Shown: piece by piece, positions 11,601 to 24,142 of the stretch
How the letters are laid out: each line of letters starts with the position of its first letter
How positions within the stretch are numbered: the first letter of the stretch is position 1
NCBI RefSeq assembly: GCF_963422355.1
Contig: NC_085088.1
Span: 2,823,431-2,887,430, forward strand
Length of the DNA stretch: 64,000 bases
Reading direction: 5' to 3'
Source of the DNA: Corticium candelabrum
Taxonomy: Eukaryota > Porifera > Homoscleromorpha > Homosclerophorida > Plakinidae
Made by a program: the position numbers and the translations under genes
The notes under the pieces: model-generated
Database searches by the model: none
What the model was told of the DNA's origin: nothing
Seen by the model: the letters and a program-made list of their open reading frames with translations, nothing else

Positions 11601-11899
11601 TATCCGTTTGTCTGCTTATCCGTCACTCTATCAGCAAACACGTGCTACACGATCCAGTCACTACAATCTGTACCCAATGCTGTTGCTTTGTCCTCCACAA
11701 CAGCCAACTTCTCATCCTTCACGTTCTCCACTCCTCATTGCTGTTGATCCCCATCAGCTCCTTGAAGGCGTAGCTCTTGTAAAAAGATTGCCAACCCATT
11801 AGCTTCTATAGCAGTCTTCACCAAAAGTCAGATAAAGAGTACTTGCAGTCCCTCTCTGTTGATATTCAATGGCATAATGAAGACATATGGCATTCTTTC

Positions 11900-12430
11900 A
11901 AAGAATCAGCCATGCTGGATGATGATCTGTTCCAATAGAAAAGGCAGAAAACAACCATGAAGGAGACTGAAATACCCAGTAGTGGTGAAGACAAGAATCA
12001 GACAATTGAGACAGTCAAAACAAGTCTCAATGAAGTCATGGTTGACCTAGAAACTGGACTTGCCCCCAACATGACAAATGATGATGGGTATCTGACAGCT
12101 GTTAAAAAGTGGAAATGTTGAGGAAAATCAACACATCCACCGACCAAGCAGCAGCGTTTGGTTTCAGCATTACACACTTTTGGCAGTCATACAGGGATAA
12201 CAAAGCACAGGCAAAGAATTCGGGTGCAGCCTACAGCCCTCAGCAGACGAAAACACATGAAAAATTCAAGCTCTGTTCCTGCAAAAGCTGGCCGCCCCAA
12301 TGTGTTTAATAGTAGGAGATCAACTCAAACAACTTCTGTCAGTAGGTATGTGATGCCGAAGCGAATACAAAAGATAAAGAGACAGCTCAGTCTGTCCGCC
12401 AGTATTCAGCAGAACAGCAAAAATGCTTGA
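11900..12430 (+). pseudogene. Probable C-terminal tail of a MULE/SWIM-type transposase
   Basis: The frame ending at 12430 reads THPPTKQQRLVSALHTFGSH, then GITKHRQRIRVQPTALSRRK. The combination SALHTFG ... IxVQPTAxxRRK resembles the tails of MULE-domain/SWIM-finger transposases that I recall from invertebrate genomes. A TGA lies just upstream in the same frame (12118). A separate upstream frame reads EVMVDLETGLAPNMTNDDGY. No SWIM finger is visible. It lies ~500 bp inside the right inner inverted repeat, as the last exon of such an element would. Identification is tentative. Confidence 0.4.
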
Positions 12431-13989
12431 CAGTTTATTATAAACTTTATACCTAGAAGCATGTTTACTATAGATATACAATGTAAGGTATAGATTACGT
12501 GTAAGCCCATGCACTGTTCCTGAAGAAGTAAAAAGTTAATCTATGTCTACGTGACTATACGTACCGTAGTCTAGCTACTAGTAGTCTGCATATTTTAATA
12601 GATAGCTAGCTGTATTACGTGTACACCAGTTTGAAGAGGTCTCTGGTTGAACAGCTGAAAGTTGGAACAGCTCCTTTTGTGATTTAAGTGCACTGACGCA
12701 GATTTCTGCTGAATTACGAACTAAGAAAAATAAGTTAGCCCAACGTAAGGTAGACGAAACGTCTAGCCTACCTGCTATAGCTACTCTGTGCGTATGTGCT
12801 TTGATGGCCCCCGAGTTCGAAAATTACGACGCAGCTACCGCTTCAGCAACGTCAATGGTGTGGCATCGCAAGGTGCGCAGTAGTCAACGAACGCAAACAA
12901 CAATACAATCATGTTACGTTTCTTCTGCCAACGTCACGTGCAGATTACAGGGTATGCGGGACGTTTATCCGGGTACTGAAGAAAGTGGGCCCAAAACAAT
13001 TCGCGTCACTCCCCCCGCGGGGGCAGTAACCGGCTGGACACTCGAGCCTAGGTTTCATGCCGTCCACCAAGATATCACCGGAAACACGGCAGACGTCTCT
13101 TCTTTGTTTCTGAGATTTCATGGCATTTACAAATGATATGTTGATCTAGGTAAAACGATCCTACGCTGTTAGACTATCATTTAGCATCACTCACTATTGA
13201 TAAATACTTCCAAAATCGCTTTTTTAAAAAGAATTATTAGTATCGACTCGGTCCAGACTAGAGTTCGCGCTCTTCGCGCGTTCTCTGGTCTGGAAATTCG
13301 AGGCTACAGACGACGGGCAGCGTGGATATCCAGCGTAAACAGAAAGGACTGGAAACCGTCGCAGCATTCGCGTGGTTGCTCTGAACACTTTCTGTCAGGT
13401 AGAGCTGTCATTGCTAGTGTTTTCTGTAATAAATAGTAATCTATGCCACTCTGAATGATTCTAGGAAAGCCATTCTCTGTGTATGATTCAACTAACCCTG
13501 ACTGGGTACCATCTGCAAGGATGGGTTATGTTGCTACGAGCACTTACAGTGGAGAGAGATTCGTTCGTCTCAAGAGAAGGCCTAGTACACCTAACAGCAC
13601 TGGGGGAAACAAACGTAGGGTAGTAGATGCACCCGTTGATGATGACAAGGACGCTTCTCTAGAGACTGATCACCACCCGCCAACGGATACATTTCTAGCA
13701 CTAGACGCCACTGAAACAGACGCAGTGACTGGTTGTGCTTGTCAAACAGACCTTGAAGGAGAGAGCATTGAATCCATGAAAATGGAATAGAGAAGCTGAG
13801 GAATGAATGTGAGTGTCTTCGAAGAGAGAAGGACTGCCTTTTGAAAGACAACAAAGCTCTTCAGGAAGACAATGAGTGGCTGCAAATGGACATTCTCAAA
13901 GTCAAGGAAGATGCAAAAAAGTTCTGAATCATTTGAGGTTCTTAAAGCAGATCAACAGAAGCTGAAGTTTTTACACAGGTTTTAAATGG

Positions 13990-14149
<160 letters not shown>

Positions 14150-14705
14150 AAAGCAGTCTACTCTTGGATTTGTTGTCTTTTAGAGATTCCTGAATGGGCA
14201 ATATTTCTCGCTCTGTTTAATTAACCCTGTTTCGCCAACTCTAGCAGATGGTTCAAAACTCCCTAAGACTTTTGCTTTTATCATGTTTCTTATGAAACTT
14301 TGACTAAATATTTGTGATCAGGACATAGCATACAGATTTGGCATTCACAGAACAACAGTGTCAAGAAGTTTTCAGCGAGTGATGGAAGCAACTGCCATTA
14401 GAACATCACGCCTGATAAAGTGGCCAGACAGAGAGACCTTACGACAAACTATGCCTACTTCCTTCAAAAGATTCTTTAAAAAGTGTTGTGTGATTATTGA
14501 TTGCACTGAAGTATTTATGGAGAGGCCTTCAGATCTTCTTGCTTGTGCATAAGTAATGGAGTCACTATAAGCACCATTCAACAATAAAGTTTTTGCTTGG
14601 GATTTCACCACGAGGGACTATATCATTTGTGTCGCAGTGTGTTGGTGGACGCATGTCAGACAAAGAGGTTGTTGAAAAATCTCAACTTATGGAACATTTA
14701 CTGCC

Positions 14706-14750
14706 AGGTAAGGTGGTTGTGGTGGTGGTTGTGGTAGTGGTGGTGGTGGT

Positions 14751-14808
<58 letters not shown>

Positions 14809-14938
14809 GGTCGTGTGTGTGTTGGTCGTGTGTGTGTTGGTCGTGCGAGTGTTGGTCGTGTGTGTGTTGGTCGTGTGTGTGTTGGTCGTGCGAGTGTTGG
14901 TCGTGTGTGTGTTGGTCGTGTGTGTGGGCGAGTGTTGG

Positions 14939-15010
<72 letters not shown>
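14706..15010. repeat. (GGT)n-(GT)n array with gtgttggtc units
   Basis: Begins as GGT repeats and becomes GT. It then has about nine near-copies of tgttggtcgtgtgtg or the gcgag variant, then GT again. It interrupts the DDE domain between LLPG and the LADRG block. Confidence 0.97.
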
Positions 15011-15012
<2 letters not shown>

Positions 15013-15602
15013 TATTGGTCGTGTGTTACATACATATCATAAGTAACATAATATGTATCCTTAGGAGACATTATATTGGCTGACAGAGGCTTGACTATGC
15101 CAGTTTGGTAATGGCTGAGGGGAACCCCTCCGTTTACTAAAGGCAAAAAACAGCTGGAGAAGAAGGAGGTGGACTGGAGTAGAGAGTTGTCTGCTGTCAG
15201 AATACATCTCGTTATCTTTATGTTACCTTTATGATTTACCGCACTCGACCATCAGACTAAGAAATCACGTCAAACTCGCGAATTCACTGATAAAATTTGC
15301 TTTAAATCTTTCGCAATTAGTATACTAGCGCCGTATTATCTAACACACAGTCGAACGTCTTTGAAATGTTGTACAAGTCGCCGTCGCAAAGAGATACCTG
15401 CCGAGGACGGAAGCTTACCCTGTAAAATGGCGGCAAATGTACGGGTACTACAGGGAACGCCTACTCTCCACCCCAGTACGAACTATCTCTATACTTCCGT
15501 AGTAAAACATACAGTCACTATCATATGATCGTCGTCATCTTCGTGACCAGGCTTGCTGCGCTTTCGGCTTTTTCGGAAATTCACTCCTCAATGCATCGAG
15601 CC

Positions 15603-15653
15603 TAGTCTCGCGTAGCCAGACCGTTTCGAAATACTTCTGGCTACGCGAGACTA
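15603..15653. mobile_element. 51-bp TIR-only element with perfect 9-bp duplication
   Basis: TAGTCTCGCGTAGCCAGACC, a ~13-bp spacer, then the complementary end CTGGCTACGCGAGACTA. The flanks are catcgagcc (15594-15602) and catcgagcc (15654-15662). The termini equal those of the 2.3-kb element at 1432-3730, so this is an extreme internal deletion or a mini-derivative of that family. Confidence 0.92.
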
Positions 15654-15662
15654 CATCGAGCC

Positions 15663-16849
15663 CGCGTGGTCACTCACGAGGCTACAGTTTGACTATCCGG
15701 GGAATGACGAGGGCGGAGAGAGACTGCGTCGAGTCTATACAGTTTTACCTAAGGAATTTAATTAATTATTCCTCTAATACAGTAGCTAGTATATTTTCGC
15801 ATATCAGTACTACCACATCATGCACATACCAAGAGTACATTTTCATGTTATAACACATGGATACGTAAATAGGACAGTGAAGAAATTTTCAAAAGATAGC
15901 TGTAGAAGGTATCCTGTCAAGTCCATTTCTAATTAGAATTAGTGAGTGTGTTTGCACTATGCAGCATCTAGACTTGCACTAACACACAGACTGACTTTTA
16001 AAACTTTGTTTTCTCTATTAGTAAAAGAAAAAGATAATTAACGTCACATCCTCTAGATTCAGCATGTTATATTAATAAAGACTCGCCTTCTTTCTCTATT
16101 AACGACTCGCCTTCTTTCTGTATTTGCGTGCATGCATTTAAAAGTTTAGCTAGCCCCTTTGCCGTCTTGAGTGTCCAAAGGATTTCTTCAGGGTGAGAAG
16201 GTGCAGCATTGCCAGACCCACGGGTAGCCTACATCACATTCGAAACGTCGTTTCAATCTTCAGTAGGGTAAATGACCGATCGAGGTAATAAGAGAGCCCT
16301 GATGCAGAGTTAATTAAGACAGGAACACCAGACTTGTTGTGTTAATTAATTAAGAGACTTCCCCACTTATTTTGAATTCTACTGTTAGTCCTCTAGTAAC
16401 CATCCTGTTCATTGTTAGTCCTACAATACCATCTGATATTCAATAGTAGCTGCACCACTGAAGTACAACCTGAAGCAGATACTGATGGCAGTGCTTTACA
16501 ACCACTGCTGCAGAGTAAAAAATTAGTATTACAACCAAGTTCCATAGCATATTGCAGCCTCCCTCTAATTGCATGCGTTAATTGTCCACCAAGCTTCCCT
16601 GGGCTCTATTAACCTAATTAATCTTGGAATGGACTTCAGTAGTATATACATGCACCCAGTGATCACATGTGGCACAAATACCTAATTGTGAGTTAAGATC
16701 TGTCCGATGAGCTGTGCTACTGGGCAAGCTTCAATATTCCATGTGTAATCTATTGTAAGTCAACAAACCAGAACAAAACACTAGTCAAATGAGAATCATA
16801 TCAGCAACCCTACTAGTGGTGCTGTGTTTATAGTCTAACTAATACAGTG
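15663..16849. other. No gene seen
   Basis: AT-rich spacer with a short tandem duplication (gactcgccttctttct, ~16080-16120). No supportable coding sequence or RNA gene. Confidence 0.5.
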
Positions 16850-16913
16850 TCACACGAATATTTGGAAAGCATACTGATTCACTTCCAGTTGCTGTTCAGT
16901 AGGATGGCTAGTT

Positions 16914-17657
16914 TCACATGACTGTACATGTGACAGCAACAACAAACAGGATTTCTGATAGTGGACTAAGAATACTTGCAGCACCACTTGTAATGTTTGT
17001 ACTTGTATTTGTACTTGTAATTGTACTTGTAATTGTACTTGCACTTGTAACATTTGGAGCGACTGTAGTCTTTGCACTTGTACTTGTAATACTGGGAGTA
17101 ACTCTTGGAGTCGGGGTATTTGGTTGAGTACTAGGTTCTGGGCACCTAGGTCGAGTGTCAATATCTCCTTCATTACAACGGTCACAATCACAACATCTAA
17201 TGCAGTTTCCACCCATATCTGTATTGCATTCATCTAATTCCTTGCACGTTTCTCTGGAAAAGCAGTTTTTTTGAACCGAACTGACTCCTCCTCCAAAAAT
17301 TGATGATAGCGTGTGCACTACAGTGCGACACAGTTTTCCTACTTCACACGGTACTAGGGTTTGCTGCTCATCACACCGATCTTTGCTGTCAGTCGAGCAA
17401 GAGTAACATTGAATAGGAACGCCTGATGGTGTCGCATCCGTTCCATTATTGCAGTAATCAAAATCGCAGCAGACTGTAATGGTATCGTTTGTGGAGCAAT
17501 TATCAAGACAGCCGCGCCCGTGAATTCCTGTAAAGCAGTACCCGTTGTCGCATTCTGTTGCGTTTTCCCCGTTTACGGTCGGGTCGAGGTGGCAACGAAG
17601 ACCATTGCCCGCACCTGCGAGACACACGAGAACAAGACCAAACAGCGGCAGTGGCAT
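16914..17657 (-). CDS. Ly6/uPAR-type GPI-anchored surface protein, two three-finger domains
   Basis: A 247-residue protein in one exon. A signal peptide (MPLPLFGLVLVCLAGAGNG) is followed by a first domain (residues ~20-72) ending CCDFDYCNN. The second domain (~83-165) starts IQCYSCS and ends CIRCCDCDRCNEG. The CCxxDxCN ending is the hallmark of the Ly6/uPAR three-finger fold. A Ser/Thr-rich stalk follows (PTPRVTPSITSTSAKTTVAP) and a hydrophobic C-terminus (ILFVVAVTC) without a cytoplasmic tail, as expected for a GPI anchor. Several N-glycosylation sites are visible (NAT, NCS, NDT, NGT). The start is the first Met and gives a clean signal peptide. It has a paralogue at 27717-28409 on the same strand. 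The ligand is unknown, and further 5' untranslated exons cannot be excluded. Confidence 0.85.
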   Translation of the reverse strand: MPLPLFGLVLVCLAGAGNGLRCHLDPTVNGENATECDNGYCFTGIHGRGCLDNCSTNDTITVCCDFDYCNNGTDATPSGVPIQCYSCSTDSKDRCDEQQTLVPCEVGKLCRTVVHTLSSIFGGGVSSVQKNCFSRETCKELDECNTDMGGNCIRCCDCDRCNEGDIDTRPRCPEPSTQPNTPTPRVTPSITSTSAKTTVAPNVTSASTITSTITSTNTSTNITSGAASILSPLSEILFVVAVTCTVM

Positions 17658-17939
17658 TGATCTTGGTTGTAGCCACAGAATCGCTAGACTAGAATAAGAA
17701 CAACGCGAGAGTACAAGTCGTCAAGCGATTATCATCTGGGTATAGCCACTAGAAGTCTATTCACCTGGTAAGTTGGAAGAAAAGAGAAGCCGCACTAGAC
17801 GGTTGAATGCTTGCGAGGCGAAGAAAGAATGCGCACGACTGGGTGTGACACATCCTTCAGTATTAGAGATGCGCATGCAGATCGGATCAGAAAATAGACC
17901 AACAAGCGTTTGCCATGTAATCGACTTATAGGCGACTAA

Positions 17940-18300
17940 TCATAGACTATGTACCGCTAACCCACGCTTCCATCTGTCTGGATGGATGGATATCTGTAGT
18001 AACGCGCCGATCGACACGACGCCGGTCTCGGATCGTCGCGAAATGCGGCGGAAGGGTCGAGATCGGCCGTCGGAGACCAACGGTCGAGTTGGATTTCGCC
18101 CGGACTGCCTCCGACGGTCAGAAACGAGACTTTGGCGGCCTGAAATGAGATGTTCCGGAGTTTGTTTGTTCAAATAACGGAGTATGCGGACGTGCACTCG
18201 CCAGTCATCTTTGTTGTTTGCCATTCTCACAACACTTGAACAGTTACTGGTAGAGTGCAAGATGCGCCCGCACTGTACGCCATTCTCAGAGTGCAAGATG
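17940..18300 (-). other. GC-rich island with possible coding exon, unrecognised
   Basis: The stretch 17994-18140 is far more GC-rich than its surroundings. On the minus strand one frame starts MANNKDDWRVHVRILRYLNK; another follows a good acceptor (catctcatttcag, ~18140) and reads AAKVSFLTVGGSPGEIQLDR to a stop. I recognise neither. Either a small gene or a CpG-rich promoter is possible. Confidence 0.25.
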
Positions 18301-19480
18301 CGTCCGCTGCCAGACTTTGTCAGCCGGAGTTTGTTGTTCTATTCGCCTAGGTAGCTACTATCTACTAGGTGCTAACGCCATACCTACCGCCCATACAGCG
18401 CGCGGGTGAGGGCTAGTGTATACACTAATAATGTTGTAGCAGAACATGTACAGTTCAAAGGCTGTGAGCATATACATAGATCTATATAGAGACTAGATCT
18501 ATAAAGACACCGACTGTGATCGTACGTTCCTCTGGTCCTGCATGGAGTTTTGCTATATGGACAGTCGTGTCAGCGCTAAGTGGCAAAAAAAAGAGATCTC
18601 AGAATCTAGTACACGGAATAACAGAAAGGCAATTTGCAATTAACTATACAAGACTCTGTTGTTTTGCATGTATTGGTTCTTGGTTGGTGTTTAGAGAGAT
18701 ACCGCCACCGCAAACTGTCGTCGCGTACGGTTGATTATTTTGCAATTTTATTGAACGGATTTGGCCAGGACGGGAATTGTGGTGACAGTACGAGCTGGTA
18801 ATTGCGTTTCGAGTTTGGATTCTTTCCTGAAGCTTTCGACCACTTAGTTATTAACTTATATGTTAATAAGTTAATTATTTATTAATTTAAATGACACAGT
18901 AGGGTATATGTATGCAGCGTAGAGAGGAGGCCAGCTGCGTTAACTTGATTAGTCAGCAGCCGCATAAGCGGGCGCCTACTGTGTAACCTAGTATCGAGCT
19001 TGCTTTGCATATGCACCCCATCGATGCACAGGCCTATACTAGAAGTCGTGTAGGAACGACTTGTCTAGCTAGGCCTACGTCTACGAAGGAAGTCGAGTGA
19101 TTGTTTTTCGCGACGTTGCATCTAGAAGGTATGGCAGATGATCACGTGGTGTAAAACGCAGCGTCCGGTCTGGTACGTACTTGGTTTGAGAGATCTCGGG
19201 TGACTCTTCATCAACTAGTCGAGTCTACATATTTTTGGAAGCGCAATTAGAGGTACGTGGTCTAGTGTGATTGACATGAAGGCACCGATGACTTGTTTCT
19301 TGTGTCGTCTAGTCTTACGTTTTACTTATATAAATTGTTTCTTTACGTAGAGATCCCTCAGGATGTTACTTTATCTGTTCTCTAGTTGCATTAGAATCAA
19401 ATGCAACATAACACTAATGTGATGTTCTCCCTTTCCTTTTCGGAGAGAACATCACGTGATACAGTACAGTCCCATTCAGA
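18301..19480. other. No gene seen
   Basis: Spacer without a supportable gene on either strand; the open frames here are short and unlike any known protein. Confidence 0.45.

Positions 19481-19482
<2 letters not shown>

Positions 19483-19540
<58 letters not shown>
19483..19540. repeat. (AT)n microsatellite in a palindrome
   Basis: AT repeats bracketed by cagagcc and ggctctg, so the whole tract can fold into one long hairpin. Confidence 0.95.
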
Positions 19541-19542
<2 letters not shown>

Positions 19543-20029
19543 TCTGGTCCCATTGCTATCCTCGCGCGGTCGGACCACCGAAAGCGGGAGACCTAGTGTC
19601 GAGGCTAACATAACACAGGCAGACAGACAGATAATACAGTATTATTTCAATGACAAGTCGACCTAAAACTGGAATTATGAGCTGACGTAAAAGAGCTAGA
19701 AAACATGAGATTATAACAGTAATTAGTAGAACACCTGCTGCAACCACAGTTGCTAATGTCATTAGCACTTATTGTGTAAAAGGTCAACAGGAATTCACCT
19801 CAAACACCAACAACGAGACCATGCACTCGCTAAGATTACCAGATGTCTGACATGAGAACATCTAGTGTTCTGTAGCAACTTTGGGACCATCAACACCACT
19901 AGTGTCTCTAGCTCCAAGATCCCACACTATGCATGCTAAGGCTTTCCAATTCTGTCCAACCGTCAGTAAATGCTGTTTTCTCCACTCCAAACGTCCCTTC
20001 CCTCTCCTAACCGTCATTTTGACGGTACT

Positions 20030-20157
20030 GACGGTACCGACGGTACACTGACGGTACCGACGGTACACTGACGGTACCGACGGTACACTGACGGTACCGA
20101 CGGTACACTGACGGTACACTGACGGTACCGACGGTACTGACGGTACTGTACTGACGG
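20030..20157. repeat. 20-bp minisatellite (acggtaccgacggtacactg)n
   Basis: About six near-perfect units of gacggtaccgacggtacact plus shortened variants. Each unit contains GGTACC and is itself partly palindromic. It abuts the left end of the integrase element. Confidence 0.95.
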
Positions 20158-20159
20158 TG

Positions 20160-23100
20160 TTACAGTGATATGTGTTTCCCCGGGTTACAAGTTTCCCCGC
20201 ACGTACATCCCTAGTGATTTGTGTGTCCCTCCCGCACACTTATCACGGGACTGTCTACGTCTACATCAAAGACACAGCAAGAGCGCGTGCTCCAACCATT
20301 CAAAATTGGCGCGCACGATGGATAGGGAACAATATGAGACTGGTCGCGTATATTGTAAATGGAGAGTATCCAGACGGACTAACGAAATCAGAGAAGTTTG
20401 TACTGAGGCGAGCGAGCAAGAGCTACTCGGTAAAAGATGGGAGGCTTTATTACGAGGACAGAATGGCGGATGGACAATCTACTCTCTCGCGCTTGGTGTT
20501 ACAGGGGAGAGAAGAAGTGGAACGTGTATACACAGAATGTCATTTATCAGCTGGTGGACGAGATGCTACTATCGAAAAAATCAAACAACGATATTACTGG
20601 TAGCTTCGTCCCCAGACTCAGGCTCACGTGAGTCTGGGGACGAGCCTAACTGGCCAAACTATTACAAAGAAATCACAGAAAAGGTAAGGTTGTATAGTCT
20701 GCGCGATAGGAGGTGTAGGGGAAGTGCGCGTATTTGCCATACTTAGTGTAGAGAAATTAGCACCTCCCACTTCCGGTAGTACATTTACTAGTAGTCTAGA
20801 GTCTGTTGTAATCTAAATACAAGTGCGTGTTCGTTTGGCCTTCGATCCTCGTGTCTCGAGAGCTTCGTACCCTACATTAGTACAGAAGGCTATACAGTAC
20901 TTACGTGTTGAACGCTGTTTTGTATTCTTTGCAATTGCTTCATATGACGTAGAAATTGCATTTTGTATCTTTAACTTTATAGATCAAATTATGTGACAGA
21001 TACCAGAGAAACGCTCCTCAACTGCAATCTGCAGCTTTGCCATTGCAGCCCATTAAAGGTCACACAGAAGTCTGGTATCTTGTTGGCATGGACCTGATAG
21101 GACCTTTCCAGGAGAGTAAAAATCGCATCAAGTATGTCCTAACAATCACAGATTACTTCAGCAAGTACGTAGAAGCTGTCCCAATACAAGACACGTCAGC
21201 ATTCAATGTTGTAAGAGCAATATACAAGGTTTTTAGTATCGTTAGCAAGTCCTTTGTGTCAGTTTTCTTTTAAATAGTCGCTTAAGAGTCTGGATACCAA
21301 AACTAGAAAAGCTTAAGTAATTTATCTTTTTTAAAAAACTAAAATTTAGTGGGTGTGATGTGTTAGGTATACACTGTCATCATGGAGCTCCTGTTAGCCT
21401 GATATGTGACCAAGAAACTGAATTTATGAAGGTAGGTAATGTGTATGTAGGTTGCAGATCTCTCTCTAAAATGATGCCTTCACCTGATGATGATTGGGAG
21501 AAGTACTTAGATTCGGTGATCTTTGCAACAAAATTGAAATACAAGTCGCCAAGGCACAACCAACACCAGTCCATTTAGAATGATGTCTGGACGTGAGCCA
21601 AGGTTTCCATTAGAAACTGAGAAGGCTGGAGATGGTACAGACATGAGTGATGTCCAGAAGCAATGGCAAGACTGTGACGTTGAACAAGTGATAGACAGGA
21701 TTATTGAAAAGCAGACATCTCTTTTCTGTGAAGTGGGGCAACGAATTGCGACTGCACAGGAAAAGCAAAAGGAGCAGTATCAAAGACGCAAAAGGATTGT
21801 TCAATACCAATTTGAGATTGGATGCAAGGTCTTGAGACGCAACATGAAGAAGAATACCAAAAAGGGCCACAAATCTGAAGATTGATGGCTTGGCCCATAC
21901 ACTATTGCAGAGCTCTCAGCAACATCATGTTTGCTGGTAAACAAACACAATGAGAAACTCAAGACAGGGGTCAACTTAAGCCAGTTAAAGCTGTACCATG
22001 AACCTATCACTACATCGGAGGAAACAAAGAGTATGTTGTTTTCTGTTCATGTAATGTTTCATGACATGTTTCATATTCTTTATTCATTTTCTCTTTTCTC
22101 ATCAGATACCGAAATTATTGACTTTACTACTGAAGATACATCGCCAGCAACTGAAGGCACAGGACCAAGACTTTGGGTATAGTTGGACTAAATGAAGATG
22201 ACAAGAAAATACTTGAAACAAATGGTTGGCGAAATGACAGACTTGTGAATGCTGCCCAAGACCTGCTTAAAAGTACAGTTTTCAAACGTACCTGGCTTTT
22301 GGAACACACTTCTTGGACAGAATTTTTCATTTAAGGTTCAGCCATCAGAGTTTGTCCAGATACTTCACAATGGTCAGAACCACTGGTTAATGGTGTCTGC
22401 TATTGGTTGTAGCCCTGGAGAGATTGAAGTATACGACAGTGCGTCCACCAACCTTACTACTTCTTTGAAGAGTCAGATTGCATCTTTCCTGTTTACTCCA
22501 TTGCCATGCATCACAGTCAGGTGTGTAGAAGTATTTAAATACTGAATACTGTTTGTAATGTAATACTCAATATTGGTTGATTTAATTAAAGGTATATTGA
22601 TACTCAGAGACAAGCTGGACCATCTAATCAGACTGTGGTCTATTTGCAGTGGCAAATGCCAGAGCTCTGTGTTCCAGCGAGCAACCAGAAGCTGTGATGT
22701 TTGATCTACATTCGATGTGAAAACATTTATCAACTGGACTAGAAACTGGCAATCTCCAATCTTTTCCAACCATGAAAAAGAGAAGAAGAGGGAAGAGAGT
22801 GACATACGAATGTCAAATTGAAGTGTATTGCACTTGTCGAATGCCGGAGACAATGTCGTCTATGATTCAATGCGAAAAATGCAAGAACTGGTTTCATTTG
22901 GGTACTTGTGTAAAGGCAGAACTAGACAAAAAGCAGTGGCTATGTCAGTTGTGTGTCTAGGTAATTTTTAAAGTTTTTCAGATATTAAATTGGAAGAGAT
23001 TTTAATTGTTTTTTTGTAATAGCTTTATTTAATTAATAGTCTAAATTCAAGTAGCAATGCCAGAATTTATTGGAAACACAGCACTAAAATGTTTAGGTGT

Positions 23101-23372
23101 GTTTACCTACAGTGTATGTAGTACAGTACAGTACACTTATTACTACTTTAACATTAGTTGTGTGCTGCGTGCGTGTGTGGTGAACAACAACTATATTTAC
23201 TGGTGTATTAGCTGGAGCACACAAAACACTAGGGATATGTATGCTGGGAAACTTGCAATCCGAGGAAACACATATCACTGTCATTTTGTTTGTGGTCCGT
23301 CCAGTGATATGTGTGCGGGACACACAAAACATTATGGATATGTGTGCGAGGAAACTTGTAACCCGAGTAAAC
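20160..23372 (+). mobile_element. Ginger-like integrase DNA element, broken copy
   Basis: Parts in order on the plus strand: a zinc-binding H2C2/integrase N-terminal region (~20330-20600); integrase core pieces at ~21000-21240 (motif GMDLIGPF) and ~21380-21600; an integrase C-terminal region (~21600-22180); a Ulp1-like cysteine-protease region (~22190-22510); and a PHD finger (~22815-22955, CTCRMPE...CEKCKNWFH). Integrase followed by Ulp1 and PHD parts is the layout reported for Ginger1 cut-and-paste transposons, whose integrase is akin to that of Gypsy elements. Sequence at 20160-20250 recurs inverted at 23214-23290, and again at ~23310-23372, which looks like terminal repeats. Intron-like gaps separate some parts. 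The copy looks old and broken in several places. Confidence 0.7.
20601..20648. mobile_element. 48-bp TAG...CTA palindromic mini-insertion
   Basis: Left end TAGCTTCGTCCCCAGACTCA. The reverse complement of the right end is TAGGCTCGTCCCCAGACTCA, 18 of 20 identical. The flanks repeat actgg (20596-20600, 20649-20653). It resembles the 51-bp and 94-bp mini-elements, but only a 5-bp flanking repeat is seen. It lies inside the integrase element. Confidence 0.6.
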
Positions 23373-24142
23373 TATGGCTAATTAACTTAAGTACAGTACA
23401 CTGTCTAGTGTGTTCAAGAAAGACAGTCTGCGAGGTTGTTTCTTAATTAACAAATGTATCCAAAGCTGCATCATAATCAACGTCAGGTCTATAGTTGAAC
23501 TGCATAGTGCAAGTCCGTTGAGTCTTCCTTGGCTCATTGCAAACTCTACGTAAGTTTGGAGACGTTAGGAGTCTAATTAAGCCACTGATACAGGAGCAAC
23601 TGGTTAGAAAAGGTTCACTAGAGTAAGAATGCTAGGAAAATAACTTTTGTCACATCGTTTGATAGGTTCCATAGAAATGATGGTTGCTGCCTCTCAGTTT
23701 TCTTTCCAGCACAACGGTTCTCTAGCCATAGGTTATCTTTTCTGTATTTACCGGAACTTTGTATTTACTATGTACCAGGACTTTGTCTAGACGTGAGTGT
23801 ATCCGTGTGTTGTTGAAGAGGTTCCTTTCCCATCAAGAAAGTAAGTCACGTACGTAAAGTGTGCTTCAAATTGTGAATTCACTCTGCGTCAACGTTTGCC
23901 AGAACGAACATGACCGCAAACGTTACCTTGGGAACGAAATGGACTGCTTGTATAGACGTCCGTCAGTAGGCTTAATTATTTCAATGCGCAATTGCTCTTG
24001 GGAACGTCCCACTGCCTAGCTCAGCTACATGAGTTATTCCACTGTACGAAAATTCGTGGACGGACTCTACGGTCCCCACATCATAATCTTATCCGGGACC
24101 TAGATCTGCAAGCACAGCGCGTGAGCCGCAACAGCACAGCAG
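23373..24142. other. No gene seen; likely upstream region of the next gene
   Basis: No supportable coding sequence. The last ~200 bp precede the ATG of the DUF1647-like gene and probably hold its promoter and 5' untranslated region. Confidence 0.45.

Noticed and set aside
19556-19768. Hydrophobic minus-strand frame (MLMTLATVVAAGVLLITVII...) as a membrane protein gene
   Set aside because: Possible membrane helix, but no supporting neighbouring exon, splice site or family match.
20030-20160. GGTACC repeat as a CRISPR array
   Set aside because: Units are directly contiguous without unique spacers and the context is animal nuclear DNA; it is a minisatellite.
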